Of a DNA stretch of 64,000 nt, positions 1-9,250 are shown piece after piece; within the stretch, counting starts at the first letter, position 1; each line of letters starts with the position of its first letter. Below the pieces are notes generated by a model that saw only the letters and a program-made list of their open reading frames with translations, did no database searches and had not been told where the DNA came from. Position numbers and translations under genes: made by a program. Source of the DNA: Cylindrotheca closterium (Eukaryota; Bacillariophyta; Bacillariophyceae; Bacillariales; Bacillariaceae); assembly GCA_933822405.4 (NCBI GenBank), contig CAKOGP040001814.1, forward strand, positions 310,001 to 374,000, given 5' to 3'.

Positions 1-159
1 GACTTCTGTGTCATCGTTTGCAATTGCTTGCCAGGTCTGCTGGAATTTTCTACCGTCATGCCTTGCTGCAAAGTAAGGGGAGGTGCTGGATTGGATGCTG
101 GCTCCGTTAGACGACAGCCTCTGACCTTGAGATGGGTTGGATGCTAAGTAGGACGACAT
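1..159 (-). CDS. 5' end of an unidentified gene, cut by the window edge
   Basis: An ATG on the minus strand at 159 opens a frame that runs without a stop to base 1 (53 codons). It begins MSSYLASNPSQGQRLSS and is rich in Ser, Gln and Ala, with a more ordered stretch containing FQQTWQAIAND at the end. No signal peptide or known domain is visible in this piece. Its start is inferred only from the first ATG of the open frame. It is probably real because composition is protein-like and the frame stays open, but the family cannot be named from 53 residues. Confidence 0.5.
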   Translation of the reverse strand, partial: MSSYLASNPSQGQRLSSNGASIQSSTSPYFAARHDGRKFQQTWQAIANDDTEV

Positions 160-603
160 GATGTTTCAAGTTTTGTGCTTTTGAAATTTATGGAATCTGT
201 AATGAGCATTACTCCACACGCGTCTACATTGAGTCATCTTTGTCTGCTAAGTGCCCGTCTTCTTTCCCCACCTTACACGTACACGTAGTACAGTATAGTT
301 TTGGTTTTTAAGACCAGCGAAATTGTTTTTAAAATATAAAAGCCAGTCAGAGATGATTGATGCAGTACCTGGTACGTTCAAAACGTGTATTATATAAGTC
401 TTTTTCCAACTGATAGAAAATGATTTTTGGCCGTAGGAATCCACGAACATTGTCAAAAGTGCGTTATCACGTCGACATCTCATGACTGGAAGCTCGGACA
501 GGCCGCATGCCATGCCATCCCACAAACCTACTTTGTATTAGGACGCCATTGGAACTGTGCGGCAACAATGCTAGACAACCCAGTATCAACAGTGTTTGAT
601 ATC
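160..603. other. intergenic, no gene seen
   Basis: A/T-rich stretch upstream of the left-edge gene. No convincing frame, RNA gene or repeat was seen. It presumably holds the promoter of the minus-strand gene that starts at 159. Confidence 0.4.
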
Positions 604-1098
604 ATGTCATTTGTTCCATTCCAACACTGCCGACCAAGAAACGGAAGCCCAACAATCAACTTTTCTCAATCAATGAGGATAAGATCAAGAAGAAACGAAC
701 AGGCAGAAAGGGGAGAACTGGAAGCTGCTACTGCTACCACTGCTACCCCTGCTACTAGCACTACCAGCAACACACGGAGGGTCATCAAACAAACTTTCGA
801 AGATTCCAATCAAACCAACGAATACGAATATGACGGAAGTGTCAACAAAGAACAAAATCCAAGTGAGGGTACAGCTGAAAGTAGAATAAGAGTAAGTGAT
901 GGTGCTGATGGTGCTGGTGGATTGTGTGATTGCGCCGAAGAATCCAAGAATCAAGTGGGATTGTTGGGGCGAGTACTCACTAAACTGACAAAATCACAAA
1001 GGATACGTTGTGATTGTTGTCAAATGCATGGATCTGCCTCTTTGCCGCTCACTCGCTTCCGTCATATTTTCCATATGATTACTATAGTGGAGGCATGA
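604..1098 (+). CDS. unidentified frame upstream of the b561-like relic
   Basis: From an ATG at 604 a 164-codon frame is low in complexity (a run of Ala/Thr around 720-770, then acidic and Asn-rich), ending with a Cys pair (CDCCQMHG). No domain is recognised. It ends just where a possible DOMON-like stretch begins in another frame (GGMTMKWIID near 1090). It may therefore be the decayed 5' part of the locus described at 1069-2079, or chance. I would not rely on it as an independent gene. Confidence 0.2.
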   Translation: MSFVPFQHCRPRNGSPTINFSQSMRIRSRRNEQAERGELEAATATTATPATSTTSNTRRVIKQTFEDSNQTNEYEYDGSVNKEQNPSEGTAESRIRVSDGADGAGGLCDCAEESKNQVGLLGRVLTKLTKSQRIRCDCCQMHGSASLPLTRFRHIFHMITIVEA

Positions 1099-2079
1099 CC
1101 ATGAAGTGGATCATTGATTGACCACTAATGGACCCAAAGAATGCCAAAAGGCAGAACACTGACGTGGCCATGGGAAGTACCATCGAGTTGACGCTCACGG
1201 CTAGTTGCTTGGGAATTGGATGGAGGCCTCGGGGCTGGTTACTTGGGAATTGGATGGAGGTCTCGAAAAAGGACGGGGGGCCGAATTTTGGTTCTGTACC
1301 GTAAATCCAGGTCTTTTTGGACAGGGATTTAGCCCTCATTATGGCGATCGGCAAACAACGCCCAACGTGATCCAATGTTGTGTGGCCGCCACTGGGGCCT
1401 TTGTCAAGCCTACTTGCTTGAGTATAGACGATCCTAATCACTATGACTTGGTTGTTGTCAATTGGTGCTTGTCACCAGCAGAATCCCCCGCTATCATCAA
1501 GGCATTAGTCAACGACCATATTGATAGTGATGAAACTAATGGCAATATCAAGACGATAAAACGGTAGAGCACTCGACGATTGGCATTATTTTGACAGTGC
1601 TGATCCTTCCAATGTTCGTTGCAGGAAAGATTCGATGTTCCAAACTGCAAGGACAACCAGCTGGACGAAGGACGGCTCATTACGCTTTGGTCTTTCACAA
1701 GTTTTTTGGGTACGGAATCTTGATCTTTAGTTGGTGGAACTGCTACACAGGTAGGCACTTTTGTACTTTTGCTAGGACTATGGTATTGTTGGCTGCGTCA
1801 GTGACGAATGAATATGCATTCTCACACGCACTAATCATTTTTTTAGGTCTTGTTCGTATTTCTCCTGCCGATGCATTCTTCCAACTGGTCGTACTATCCT
1901 CCTATAGTATTGGATACGACGTCCCCATATTTGGCTACATCAAGAGTTCTTTGTTCGGGCCATACCTATCATGTATTTGTATCATTTTTGTCTTGGCTGA
2001 AATACGCACAGCTTTGTTCCTTGTTTTCCCGCTTCCCCGCCCCTACTCATCTAAAGGCTACCATGATTCAGATGATTGA
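1069..2079 (+). pseudogene. decayed DOMON / cytochrome b561-like gene
   Basis: The clearest part is 1650-2040. If a 96-nt intron (1751-1846, GTAGGC...TTTTTTAG) is removed, the frame reads FHKFFGYGILIFSWWNC followed by YTGLVRISP. This resembles the cytochrome b561 helix of DOMON-b561 proteins (HxxxGYxxLxxxxxNxxxGLxxLxP), with the haem-ligand-type His at its start, and hydrophobic stretches follow. Upstream, GGMTMKWIID near 1090 followed by an in-frame TGA, then VAMGSTIELTLTA near 1160, looks like the opening strands of a DOMON domain, but it is spread over several frames with stops. A 25-base direct repeat (GAATTGGATGG core, 1201-1265) adds to the disruption. Members of this family are membrane electron carriers. 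The assignment rests on motif shape only and is tentative. Confidence 0.35.
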
Positions 2080-2340
2080 TTTTTTCACGATACCAAAGAA
2101 ACGCAGTCACTCTCCCAATCTTTTCTTGGTATGGATATTGGAGAACCCAAATCAAAACTACAATGAATGGATTGGTTTGGAAGATCGAGTGAAGCCTGCC
2201 ACTAAGCACAACAAGTCCAAATTCAAGTGGGTTGTCTTGTACTCGTCGTCCAACGCAAAGAAGGACAAAAAGACGCTTCAAAAGGCAACGGCAAAAGAAA
2301 TTTCCAAACGAAAGCATGAAGGTCCTTTGGAAGGAAAATA

Positions 2341-2799
2341 GAAGGTGATACTCCCGGGATACCCATCAAATCTCTCCGTACAAGTCGCAAGTTGTTACAA
2401 CGGAAGAGTTTTGACGACAAAAGGCAACTTGGCAAGTTCCGTGCTAGTCAAGGCAACAGCAGAGGAAGGCTTTCTGAAATGCAGGGCGATGCTCTTGGCT
2501 TTATGCACCGAATGGAGGATGGAACCACTCTTGATGACTCTAGTAGACAAGAAGACGATTCCACCGGCACAGCGGAATGCAACGAGGACGATGATGCGGG
2601 CTTTGACGCTGACATTGCGAATGACGTCTTTTGGCGTGTCCACGGAAACAAATGCATGACTTTGAAATTCAGTCAAGCTGTAGTTTCCAGGCTCACAGAA
2701 GCAGCTCAAGCTGAAGTAGATCGTGAGGCCGAGTATGAGAACAAGAGCACCAGAAAGTTTGGGTTTCACCACAACTCGGTCGCCGAAGAGGACCCATAG
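2341..2799 (+). CDS. charged, unidentified frame
   Basis: An open frame of about 150 codons with an internal ATG at 2392. It is rich in Lys/Arg early (RKSFDDKRQLGKF) and in Asp/Glu later. No domain is recognised. It follows the b561-like relic on the same strand and could be the cytosolic tail or a 3' exon of that decayed locus. The codons look protein-like but nothing confirms expression. Confidence 0.2.
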   Translation, partial: EGDTPGIPIKSLRTSRKLLQRKSFDDKRQLGKFRASQGNSRGRLSEMQGDALGFMHRMEDGTTLDDSSRQEDDSTGTAECNEDDDAGFDADIANDVFWRVHGNKCMTLKFSQAVVSRLTEAAQAEVDREAEYENKSTRKFGFHHNSVAEEDP

Positions 2800-3110
2800 A
2801 ATAGTATTGTAACAGCAAGCGTATGAAGGCATACCTTTGTGGCAGCCCTGGATTTGACGACAGCGTCCGAGAGTGGCTCATCGAAAGTGGGTTTTCCGCA
2901 CATACCATCACAAACTCTTATGCTTCTCCATCCGTCCACCTTTAAGAGAACGAGATACATCATTAAATGTAGTCAGAATACTCGATGCACATTTAATCAA
3001 TTAGATCAACATTTGTACAGCTATTCTATTCCGCAGGCATCAGCACCATACCAACTTTTCATCGAGTCTAGCGACCAATTCGAACAACACATGGATTTAT
3101 TCTGAATTTA

Positions 3111-4987
3111 TTATCCTCTCAGCATGGAGGCCTTCGTCTCGTCTACCTGTAGGACATTGGATGCCGTGACCACAGCTTCTGTAGAAGTGGGCTTTCTGCA
3201 TTTTGGATCAAATGTGGGATAGTCATCCCCGTTGATCCAAGCTTGAAGAAAGGCATACGAAGCTTCTGGCTTCTCAGTTGGAACCATATGTCCAGCCCCA
3301 CGGATTGTTAAAAAATCAAACATGCCGTCGTATCGGGAAACATAACCACCCATGCGTTGGCATCCATCAATCGTCCATGGTCTCCAGTGCTGTGTCTCTT
3401 CCAACCCCAAATACGAAGTCCAATTTTGTGCGGCAAAGCTGGTAATGGCAGGGTCCGTGTCCCCATTGTACACGAGCACCTTGAGTTTTCCATTGATCTC
3501 CTTGTAGAATCCGGTTAAATCTGGCTCGGTGGGAGTGTAATTAAAGTCACCTTCGGCATTGTCGGTTTCGAAAAAGTCAGATTGCACATGAAGGGCAGAC
3601 TTGACAGAGTCCAACTTTAAATATTCTTCGAGCACGATTCCTCCACCACAAGGGTAGTCATTTTGACCGCCTTGGATCGCAGCCAATCCATTTCGGTAGG
3701 GACAGTCATTATATAAGGAGTATGTAAAGAATCCACCAATCTCCGCCTTGATCTTTTCAATAGCAGCCTTGCAAACTTCGTCGGCCTCCTTCAACTCTGG
3801 CTTTTGAAATGTCAAGAATCCTTCCTGGTCACTGTGATAACATGCCTTCATTACCATTTGATAGTCCGAAAGGGGGATTTGATGGTGACCTGCCATGAAT
3901 ACGATGTGCCAATAGGCGGCGGCAGCAACACTGGTAGTTGCAAGCAAGGAAGCAGTTCAACGTGAGAATGAATGAATCGATCGATCATGCTTTTTCCAAC
4001 CGATTCCGAAGGGAAAAAAAGAACTTTGTACTGCACTTACTCTCCATTCAGCAAATCGCCACAAACACTAGTCTTGGTCCCCAAACAACCATCTCCAACA
4101 GCAAATCCTTTTAGCTTAATCGCATCCTCGTTCTTGGGATCGTTATTCTTTGGGTCTTCCACAATGCGCCGAGCAAAGGTAGGAATGTAAATGCCACCGT
4201 AAGATTCCCCAGTAAGGTAAAGGTCCTTTGGCTTGTAGCTTGGAAACTTTTTGTCGTAAAAGGCTTGCAAGGCAGTGTAGATATTCTCGCTGGTCAACTC
4301 ATCTGTCCAGGCAATATCACCGCAGTTTTGCGCTTGGAATTCTTCGGGACCGTTGCAATGACTGAATCCAACGGGTGCCGGTTGATCAAAGATGAGGACA
4401 GATCCAAATCGAGTCCAAGCATGAGGATTGTACATGGGAGTTGGAATGCCAGTCTTTGTATAGTCTTCTGTCTTTAAGGAATCATCCGACAAGATCAATG
4501 GGCCAATTTCCGTCAATAGTCCAAACAAACTGCTGGCACCGGGACCACCGTTGGACTGTAAATATACGTATATTATAGTTTAGGAATCCATTCGAAAAGA
4601 GAGAAGAATAATGGAAAAATTAGAGATTGGGTCACACAATATTGTCATTTCAACAAAACTGCTATACTGTAGGATACATACCCAATAGATCAGAGGCTTG
4701 TCGCAGGTACAGTCTCCAGTCTGTTCTGCCTCGAGCAAAACGTAATGAGTATGAACCTGCTGTCCATGAAAATCGTAATCCAAGTATCCAGAGTACCAGC
4801 GGCTGGGCAACGGTTGATTCCATCCTGGCACCTGATAGACACGATCTGGATGGGACTCCATCATACTAGAGTGGATTTTATCATCATTCTCGCATTGACA
4901 ATGAGAAGCATTCACATCACTAAATACAGCCAATAGGAGGAGGAGGGTAAACACTGTTCGGGTCACCATCTTATGTAGCAAAAGCAA
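3111..4987 (-). CDS. secreted/vacuolar serine carboxypeptidase (S10 family)
   Basis: Three exons join in frame: 4987-4682, 4555-4041 and 3930-3111, with introns of 126 nt (GTATGT...TTTACAG) and 110 nt (GTAAGT...TACCAG), giving about 546 residues. A start at the second ATG (4969) would give a cleaner signal peptide, MVTRTVFTLLLLLAVFSD. All S10 hallmarks are present. YWSNGGPGASS (oxyanion hole) is rebuilt exactly across intron 1, GESYGG carries the nucleophilic Ser, NGDTDP the Asp and GAGHMVP the His. The enzyme removes C-terminal residues from peptides at acidic pH in the vacuole or after secretion. Length and motif spacing are normal for the family and no damage is seen. Its 5' end faces the 3' end of the DUF285 array. 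Confidence 0.95.
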
Positions 4988-5189
4988 CTACGATGATGAT
5001 TGATAACAATTGTGTTGTCGATCAACGAATATGCAAACGATGAATCATCATCGAAAGATCCTTCTTTCGACTATTCTAGTACCTACAAAAAGAGAAAGCG
5101 CTGACCGATACCGATACTGGTACCAGCACTGTTGATGTTACGGCAGGTTTTAACATTAATACTTTTACAATTCTACATTTTACTGCAGC

Positions 5190-6404
5190 TTACCAAATCA
5201 TAATGAAGGTCATGGTTGCTGCAATTGCGACCATGGATCCCATCCATTGTGACAGCCTTCCAGCAGCGCTGTTGTTATCACTAGCAACTCCAACAGCTGG
5301 AGCCGCGGATGGATTCGAGGTGGTTTGTGCTGGAACCGTAGGAGCCATTGGTGTGGATGCAGATGGCGGAAGTACACCCATGGCGACAGGTGCCGCGGTC
5401 GGTTGATCAACTGGTGAAGGAGATGGCTCGTTTGTCTCGATCGGAACAGTAATGGTAGGTGACACTGTGGGTTCTCCAGGGGTGACAGTTGGGTTTGGTG
5501 TCAGGTTGATAGTAGGTCTGCTGGAAGGTGATGCCGATGGAACCGAAGTAGGCATCTTGGTTGGCACGACACTTGGAGCTGGTGTTGCACCGGTGGGGTT
5601 CAACGATGGCATTATGGTTGGACTTTTAGATGGCAATGGAGTCGTGGGTCCCATCGGACAGGCAAAGCAAAAGGGGCCTTCGCATCCGCGGTCCCCTGGT
5701 GTGCAGACTGGTTCGGTCTGGATGGGGCAGTTTGTGTTTTGAAATGCACCAAGCATTTGGGCAGAAGTAAAGGAAGCTTGGAGCTCGTCGCTCCAACTGC
5801 ACAAGTTCTGGGAAAACGAAGATGCCCCACTAAAAATACCCGAGGCGCTGTTCAAGGATTGCAAATTCCAGGAGGATAGGTCCTGATTGAAGGACCGGGC
5901 ATTTTCAAACATGGAATTCGCCGAGATCACTCCAGACGTGTCCCAATCTTGCAAAGGCTGATTGAAAGCCGTGCAGCCAGCAAACATACGATCCATATTG
6001 GTCACTTGGGAGACTTCCCATCCAGAGATATTGGCATTGAAGGTTTGTTGTCCCTCAAACAATCGTGTCATGATTGTGATTTGGGAAACATCCCAGCAAT
6101 TGATTGGAGTCCCATAGTAGGCCTGTTGACTGACATCAGCCCCATTCGTACCTATCCAAACGGCAATGGCCAAGCTCAGTTCGATTCTGTTCTGGAAAGC
6201 ATTTCTATTTCCTCGTTCACATGTTACTTGCTCTCTTCGACGACCTTGTTCTTGTGGTACTTGTTGCACTTGTTGTTGTTGTTGTTCTGGAAGTTCTCGG
6301 TTGATGACCGAATGGCGATCTTGTTGCTGTTGTTGTTGAGCGGAAGAGAACGACACAACCGTCAAAAGGACTGTTAAGAGACACTTGATGTACCCACACT
6401 GCAT
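5190..6404 (-). CDS. DUF285 (BspA-like) surface protein, copy 1
   Basis: 404 residues from ATG 6404. This start is chosen because copies 2 and 3 begin with the same MQC.Y.K.LL signal peptide; an upstream in-frame ATG at 6482 lies in flanking sequence. Order: signal peptide (1-22), Gln-rich linker, the RREQVTCERGNR block, then four ~25-residue BspA-like repeats (WDVSQ, GWEVSQVTNMDRMFAGC, FNQPLQDWD, FNQDLSSW), a Cys-rich knot (CFACPMGP), a P/T/S stalk, and a C-terminal hydrophobic segment after GRLSQWM. That tail looks like a GPI-attachment signal or membrane anchor. Such proteins are thought to be displayed on the cell surface for contact or adhesion; the ligand is unknown. The stop (TGGTAAGC) overlaps a splice-donor-like sequence shared with copies 2 and 3. 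Confidence 0.85.
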   Translation of the reverse strand: MQCGYIKCLLTVLLTVVSFSSAQQQQQQDRHSVINRELPEQQQQQVQQVPQEQGRRREQVTCERGNRNAFQNRIELSLAIAVWIGTNGADVSQQAYYGTPINCWDVSQITIMTRLFEGQQTFNANISGWEVSQVTNMDRMFAGCTAFNQPLQDWDTSGVISANSMFENARSFNQDLSSWNLQSLNSASGIFSGASSFSQNLCSWSDELQASFTSAQMLGAFQNTNCPIQTEPVCTPGDRGCEGPFCFACPMGPTTPLPSKSPTIMPSLNPTGATPAPSVVPTKMPTSVPSASPSSRPTINLTPNPTVTPGEPTVSPTITVPIETNEPSPSPVDQPTAAPVAMGVLPPSASTPMAPTVPAQTTSNPSAAPAVGVASDNNSAAGRLSQWMGSMVAIAATMTFIMIW

Positions 6405-6615
6405 GATGGATCGATAGAGAGATAGAGAGATGGATAGATGTAGCTTCTCTAGTCTTGCAGTATGGTTGTGTGTGTTTGGCACGATTATTGTGAAGGTAGG
6501 TTTATTTTCTGTTGGATCTGCCCAAAAATTCGAAAAAGTTGGCGAACAGACCTGAGACTTTGGCGGGAGTTTGAGGTCGGATGAATCAAATCGAATCCAA
6601 TCGAAGTAATAGGCA
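6405..6615 (-). promoter_or_regulatory. shared upstream block of DUF285 copy 1
   Basis: The 5' flank shares ordered short blocks with those of copies 2 and 3 and with the orphan start at 8655. In order outward they are TTTGGCACG, GGATYTGCC followed by AATTCGAAA, and GTCGGAxGAATCAAATC. Conservation in a fixed order suggests a common promoter/5' UTR inherited by duplication. No TATA box can be assigned. Confidence 0.45.
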
Positions 6616-6734
6616 GGCAGGGGAAAAAATCGGGCCTATACTGTACATAATACCGGTACCGGTATCTCTGCTATAGATGCGCAGAGCAAACAGAAGACGA
6701 TGCTTGGAAAATTTTCGCTCTAACATAGAATAAT

Positions 6735-7028
6735 AAAGGCAATTGTTTTATTTCTAATGGCACAGTCGGTGCCAATCCATCCCAATTGTCAAAGGTAATT
6801 TGGGAAGGGCACATGGATGCACATGAGGGTGGAGTGCCAGAAGGTGTTTTGGGCGTTTTGGAAGCCTCTGTAGGGTATTTAGCGCCTCATTTAGTGTCAC
6901 ACTGCGTAGCGCAGTGGATGGTCGAGTCGGTACTACGCTGGGCGGTAATATAGGATCAGTCTTGTGCGGATTTCGCTTTAATTTTGGAGCGTTGGTGGGA
7001 ACTAACAAAGGGAGGGGTACATTGTAGC
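6735..7028 (-). pseudogene. relic of a P/T-stalk coding tail below copy 2
   Basis: Just past the stop of copy 2, broken frames read VPTNAPK...NPHKTDPILPPSVVPT. They match the stalk of copy 4 (VPTKAPK.GNPKEPDPTLAPSV), and the DNA near 6760-6800 (GGCACAGTCGGTGCCAA) matches copy 4 near 11540. Frameshifts and stops break it. It is a remnant of a longer stalk, or of an abandoned 3' exon. Confidence 0.5.
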
Positions 7029-8369
7029 TCACCAAATGACAACGGCCATGGTTGCTGCAATCGCAATTAACGATTCCATCCATTGTGACATCCTTCCAGC
7101 AGCAGCGCTGTTATCCAAAATTCCAACAGGAGGAGCCGCAGTTGGATTCCATGAGGGTGGAGGTGAAACCGTCGGTGTCATAGGTGTGGATGTAAATGGT
7201 GGAAGAAAACCCGTAGCGACAGGTGCCACGGTCGGTTGATCAACACGTGGAGGAGATGGCTCGCTAGTCTGGACCATGGTGGGATTGACTGAAGCAGCAA
7301 TGGTAGGTGAAACTGTAGGTTCTCCAGGTGTGACAGTTGGGCTCGGTGTCGCCTTGACGGTAGGTCCGCTGGATGGTGATGCAGATGGAAGTGGCGTAGG
7401 CCTTTTTGTTGGAGGAAGACTTGGTGCACTTGGAGCTTTCGTTGTAGCCGTAGGAGTTTTGGTTGGTGGGGGGATTGGGGCATTTGTGGCTGCCGACGGC
7501 AGTGGCGTAGGCCTCTTTGTTGGTGTGGGAGTTGGGATACTTGGAGCTTTCGTTGTAGCCGTTGGCGGGTTTGTAGCGGGCACTGGAGCAGTGGGTGCCG
7601 TCGGACAAGCAAAGCAAAATGGACCTTGGCATCCTCCTTGGCCCGGTGTACAGATTGGTTCAGTCTGGACGGGACAGTTTGTGTCTCGAAATCCACCAAG
7701 CACTTGCGTAGAAGTAAATGAAGCCGGGAGCTGGTTGCTCCAACCGCACAAGTTCTGGGAAAAGGAAGATGCCCCTTGAAAAATACCCGACGCGCTGCCC
7801 AAAGATTGCAAATTCCAGGACGATAGAGGCCGATTGAAGGATCGGGCATTTTCAAACATCGCATTCGCCGAGGTCACCCCCGACATGTCCCAAGCCTGCA
7901 AAGGCTGATTGAAAGCCGTGCAACCGGCAAACATGCGATCCATGTTGGTCACTTGGGAGACTTCCCATCCAGAAACATCGGCATTGAAGGTGGATTTTCC
8001 CTCGAATAATCGTGTCATGATTGTGATTTGGGAAACGTCCCAACAATTGATTGGAGTCCCATAGACGGCCTGTTGACTAATATCAGCCCCATTCGTGGCT
8101 ACATAAACGTTAACGGCCAGGCTCAGTTCAATCCTGCTCTGGAAAGGAGTTCTGTTTCCTCGTTCACATGTTACTTGCTCTCTTCTATGTCCTTGTTGTT
8201 GCTGTTGTGGTACTTGTTGCACTTGTTGTTGAAGTTCTCGGTTGTTGTGTTCTCGATTCTTGACGACGGGGTGGCGATCTTTTTGTTGTTGTTGTTGTTC
8301 TGCGGAAGATAATGAAGCAATCGTCAAAAGGACGAATGTTAGGAGAAACTTTAGGTAAACGCACTGCAT
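7029..8369 (-). CDS. DUF285 (BspA-like) surface protein, copy 2
   Basis: 446 residues with the same plan as copy 1: signal peptide MQCVYLKFLLTFVLLTIA, a Gln-rich linker, TCERGNRTPFQ, four BspA-like repeats centred on GWEVSQVTNMDRMF, CFACPTAPTAP, and a stalk longer than in copy 1 (PTKRPTPLPSA-type units, about residues 275-410). A C-terminal hydrophobic tail (WMESLIAIAATMAVVIW) probably serves as a GPI signal or anchor. The extra stalk units show that the stalk grows and shrinks by unequal exchange. The stop codon again lies inside a donor-like TGGTGAGC. It sits head-to-tail with copies 1 and 3. Function is inferred from the family only. Confidence 0.85.
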   Translation of the reverse strand: MQCVYLKFLLTFVLLTIASLSSAEQQQQQKDRHPVVKNREHNNRELQQQVQQVPQQQQQGHRREQVTCERGNRTPFQSRIELSLAVNVYVATNGADISQQAVYGTPINCWDVSQITIMTRLFEGKSTFNADVSGWEVSQVTNMDRMFAGCTAFNQPLQAWDMSGVTSANAMFENARSFNRPLSSWNLQSLGSASGIFQGASSFSQNLCGWSNQLPASFTSTQVLGGFRDTNCPVQTEPICTPGQGGCQGPFCFACPTAPTAPVPATNPPTATTKAPSIPTPTPTKRPTPLPSAATNAPIPPPTKTPTATTKAPSAPSLPPTKRPTPLPSASPSSGPTVKATPSPTVTPGEPTVSPTIAASVNPTMVQTSEPSPPRVDQPTVAPVATGFLPPFTSTPMTPTVSPPPSWNPTAAPPVGILDNSAAAGRMSQWMESLIAIAATMAVVIW

Positions 8370-8520
8370 GATCCTTCGACCGTTGACGATCGATAGATAG
8401 ATATGGCTTCTATTCTTGATGTATATGGCTCTGTGTGATTGGCACGGATGTGTATTGTAAAATTGTGGATCCCATCAATTCGAATAACATAATTTTGCCG
8501 ACCAGACGGTTTACAGTACC
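8370..8520 (-). promoter_or_regulatory. shared upstream block of DUF285 copy 2
   Basis: It carries a GATAGATAG run, ATATGGCTTCT, GATTGGCACG and GGATCCCATCAATTCGAA in the same order as the other copies. It is shorter, because it breaks off near 8520 into the fossil of another copy. Confidence 0.45.
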
Positions 8521-8539
8521 ATAATAGTGTGTGTTCTCA

Positions 8540-8655
8540 AAAGTTCTCTCGGTTGACGACAGAATGGTGATCTTGGTGGTGTCGTGCTGAGAAGAGATGA
8601 CGCAACCCGTCAGAAGTGACCGCTAGGAGAAACTTTACAGGTACATGCACTGCAT
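8540..8655 (-). pseudogene. orphan 5' fragment of a deleted DUF285 copy
   Basis: This 116-bp piece aligns to the first codons and Gln-rich linker of copies 1-3 (AAGTTCTCxxGGTTGACGAC, then the GAAACTTTACAGGTACATG region). Its ATG at 8655 gives MQCMYL followed directly by TAA, so it is dead. The rest of the copy (repeats and stalk) is missing on its downstream side, where copy 2's flank begins. Confidence 0.7.
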
Positions 8656-8815
8656 GACCGATCGATCAATAGGTACATGGCTTCTGTTGTTGTTGAAGTA
8701 TGGTTGTGTGTTATGCACGATTGTGTATACCGTGTGATATACCCGGTATTGAATAATGTTCAATGTGTTTCGTGATTAAGTCGGAGGAATCAAATCAGTA
8801 TCCGATCGAATAAAG
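8656..8815 (-). promoter_or_regulatory. orphan copy of the DUF285 upstream block
   Basis: Blocks ACATGGCTTCTG, GGTTGTGTG, GCACGATTGTGTAT and GTCGGAGGAATCAAATC follow the dead start codon in the same order as upstream of copies 1 and 3. It is probably a leftover promoter with no gene to drive. Confidence 0.5.
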
Positions 8816-8879
8816 AATGATACATGGTGTCGAAATGAATGATCCACTCTACTGAATCTTGCCTGGAAAGATACAGGCG

Positions 8880-9250
8880 TAGAGCAAACAAGAGAAGATG
8901 CTTGGCAAGTCTTCTCTCTAACATATAATAGTGGCAATTGGTTTATTTCTAATGGCACAGTCGGTGCCAAGCCACCCCCTTTGTCAAAGGTAATTTGGGA
9001 GGCCCCCCCATGGATGCACAAGAGGGTGGGAGCCATTGGAGAAGGTGTCGTTTTTGGGCGTTTTGAGGAGTCTTGATGAGGTAGTCGGTGCCTCCTTTAG
9101 TGTTGGGCAGCGCCGCAGTAGGTGATCGAGTCGGTACTACTTTGGGTGTTGCACTAGGCGCCAAAAGATCGGATCAGGCTGTTGTGCCTGTGGATTTACC
9201 TTAATTTGCCGCCATCGTGGGAAAACTATTGAAAGGGGATACATTTTAGC
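8880..9250 (-). pseudogene. relic of a P/T-stalk coding tail below copy 3
   Basis: Past the stop of copy 3, frames read APSATPKVVPTRSPTAA and, shifted, SQITFDKGGGLAPTVPLE. The latter matches SLITYDNGLAPTLTP in the stalk of copy 4. The boundary block (TTTATTTCTAATGGCACAG) is the same as below copy 2 and also occurs at about 10868-10886. Several frameshifts and stops are present. Confidence 0.5.
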
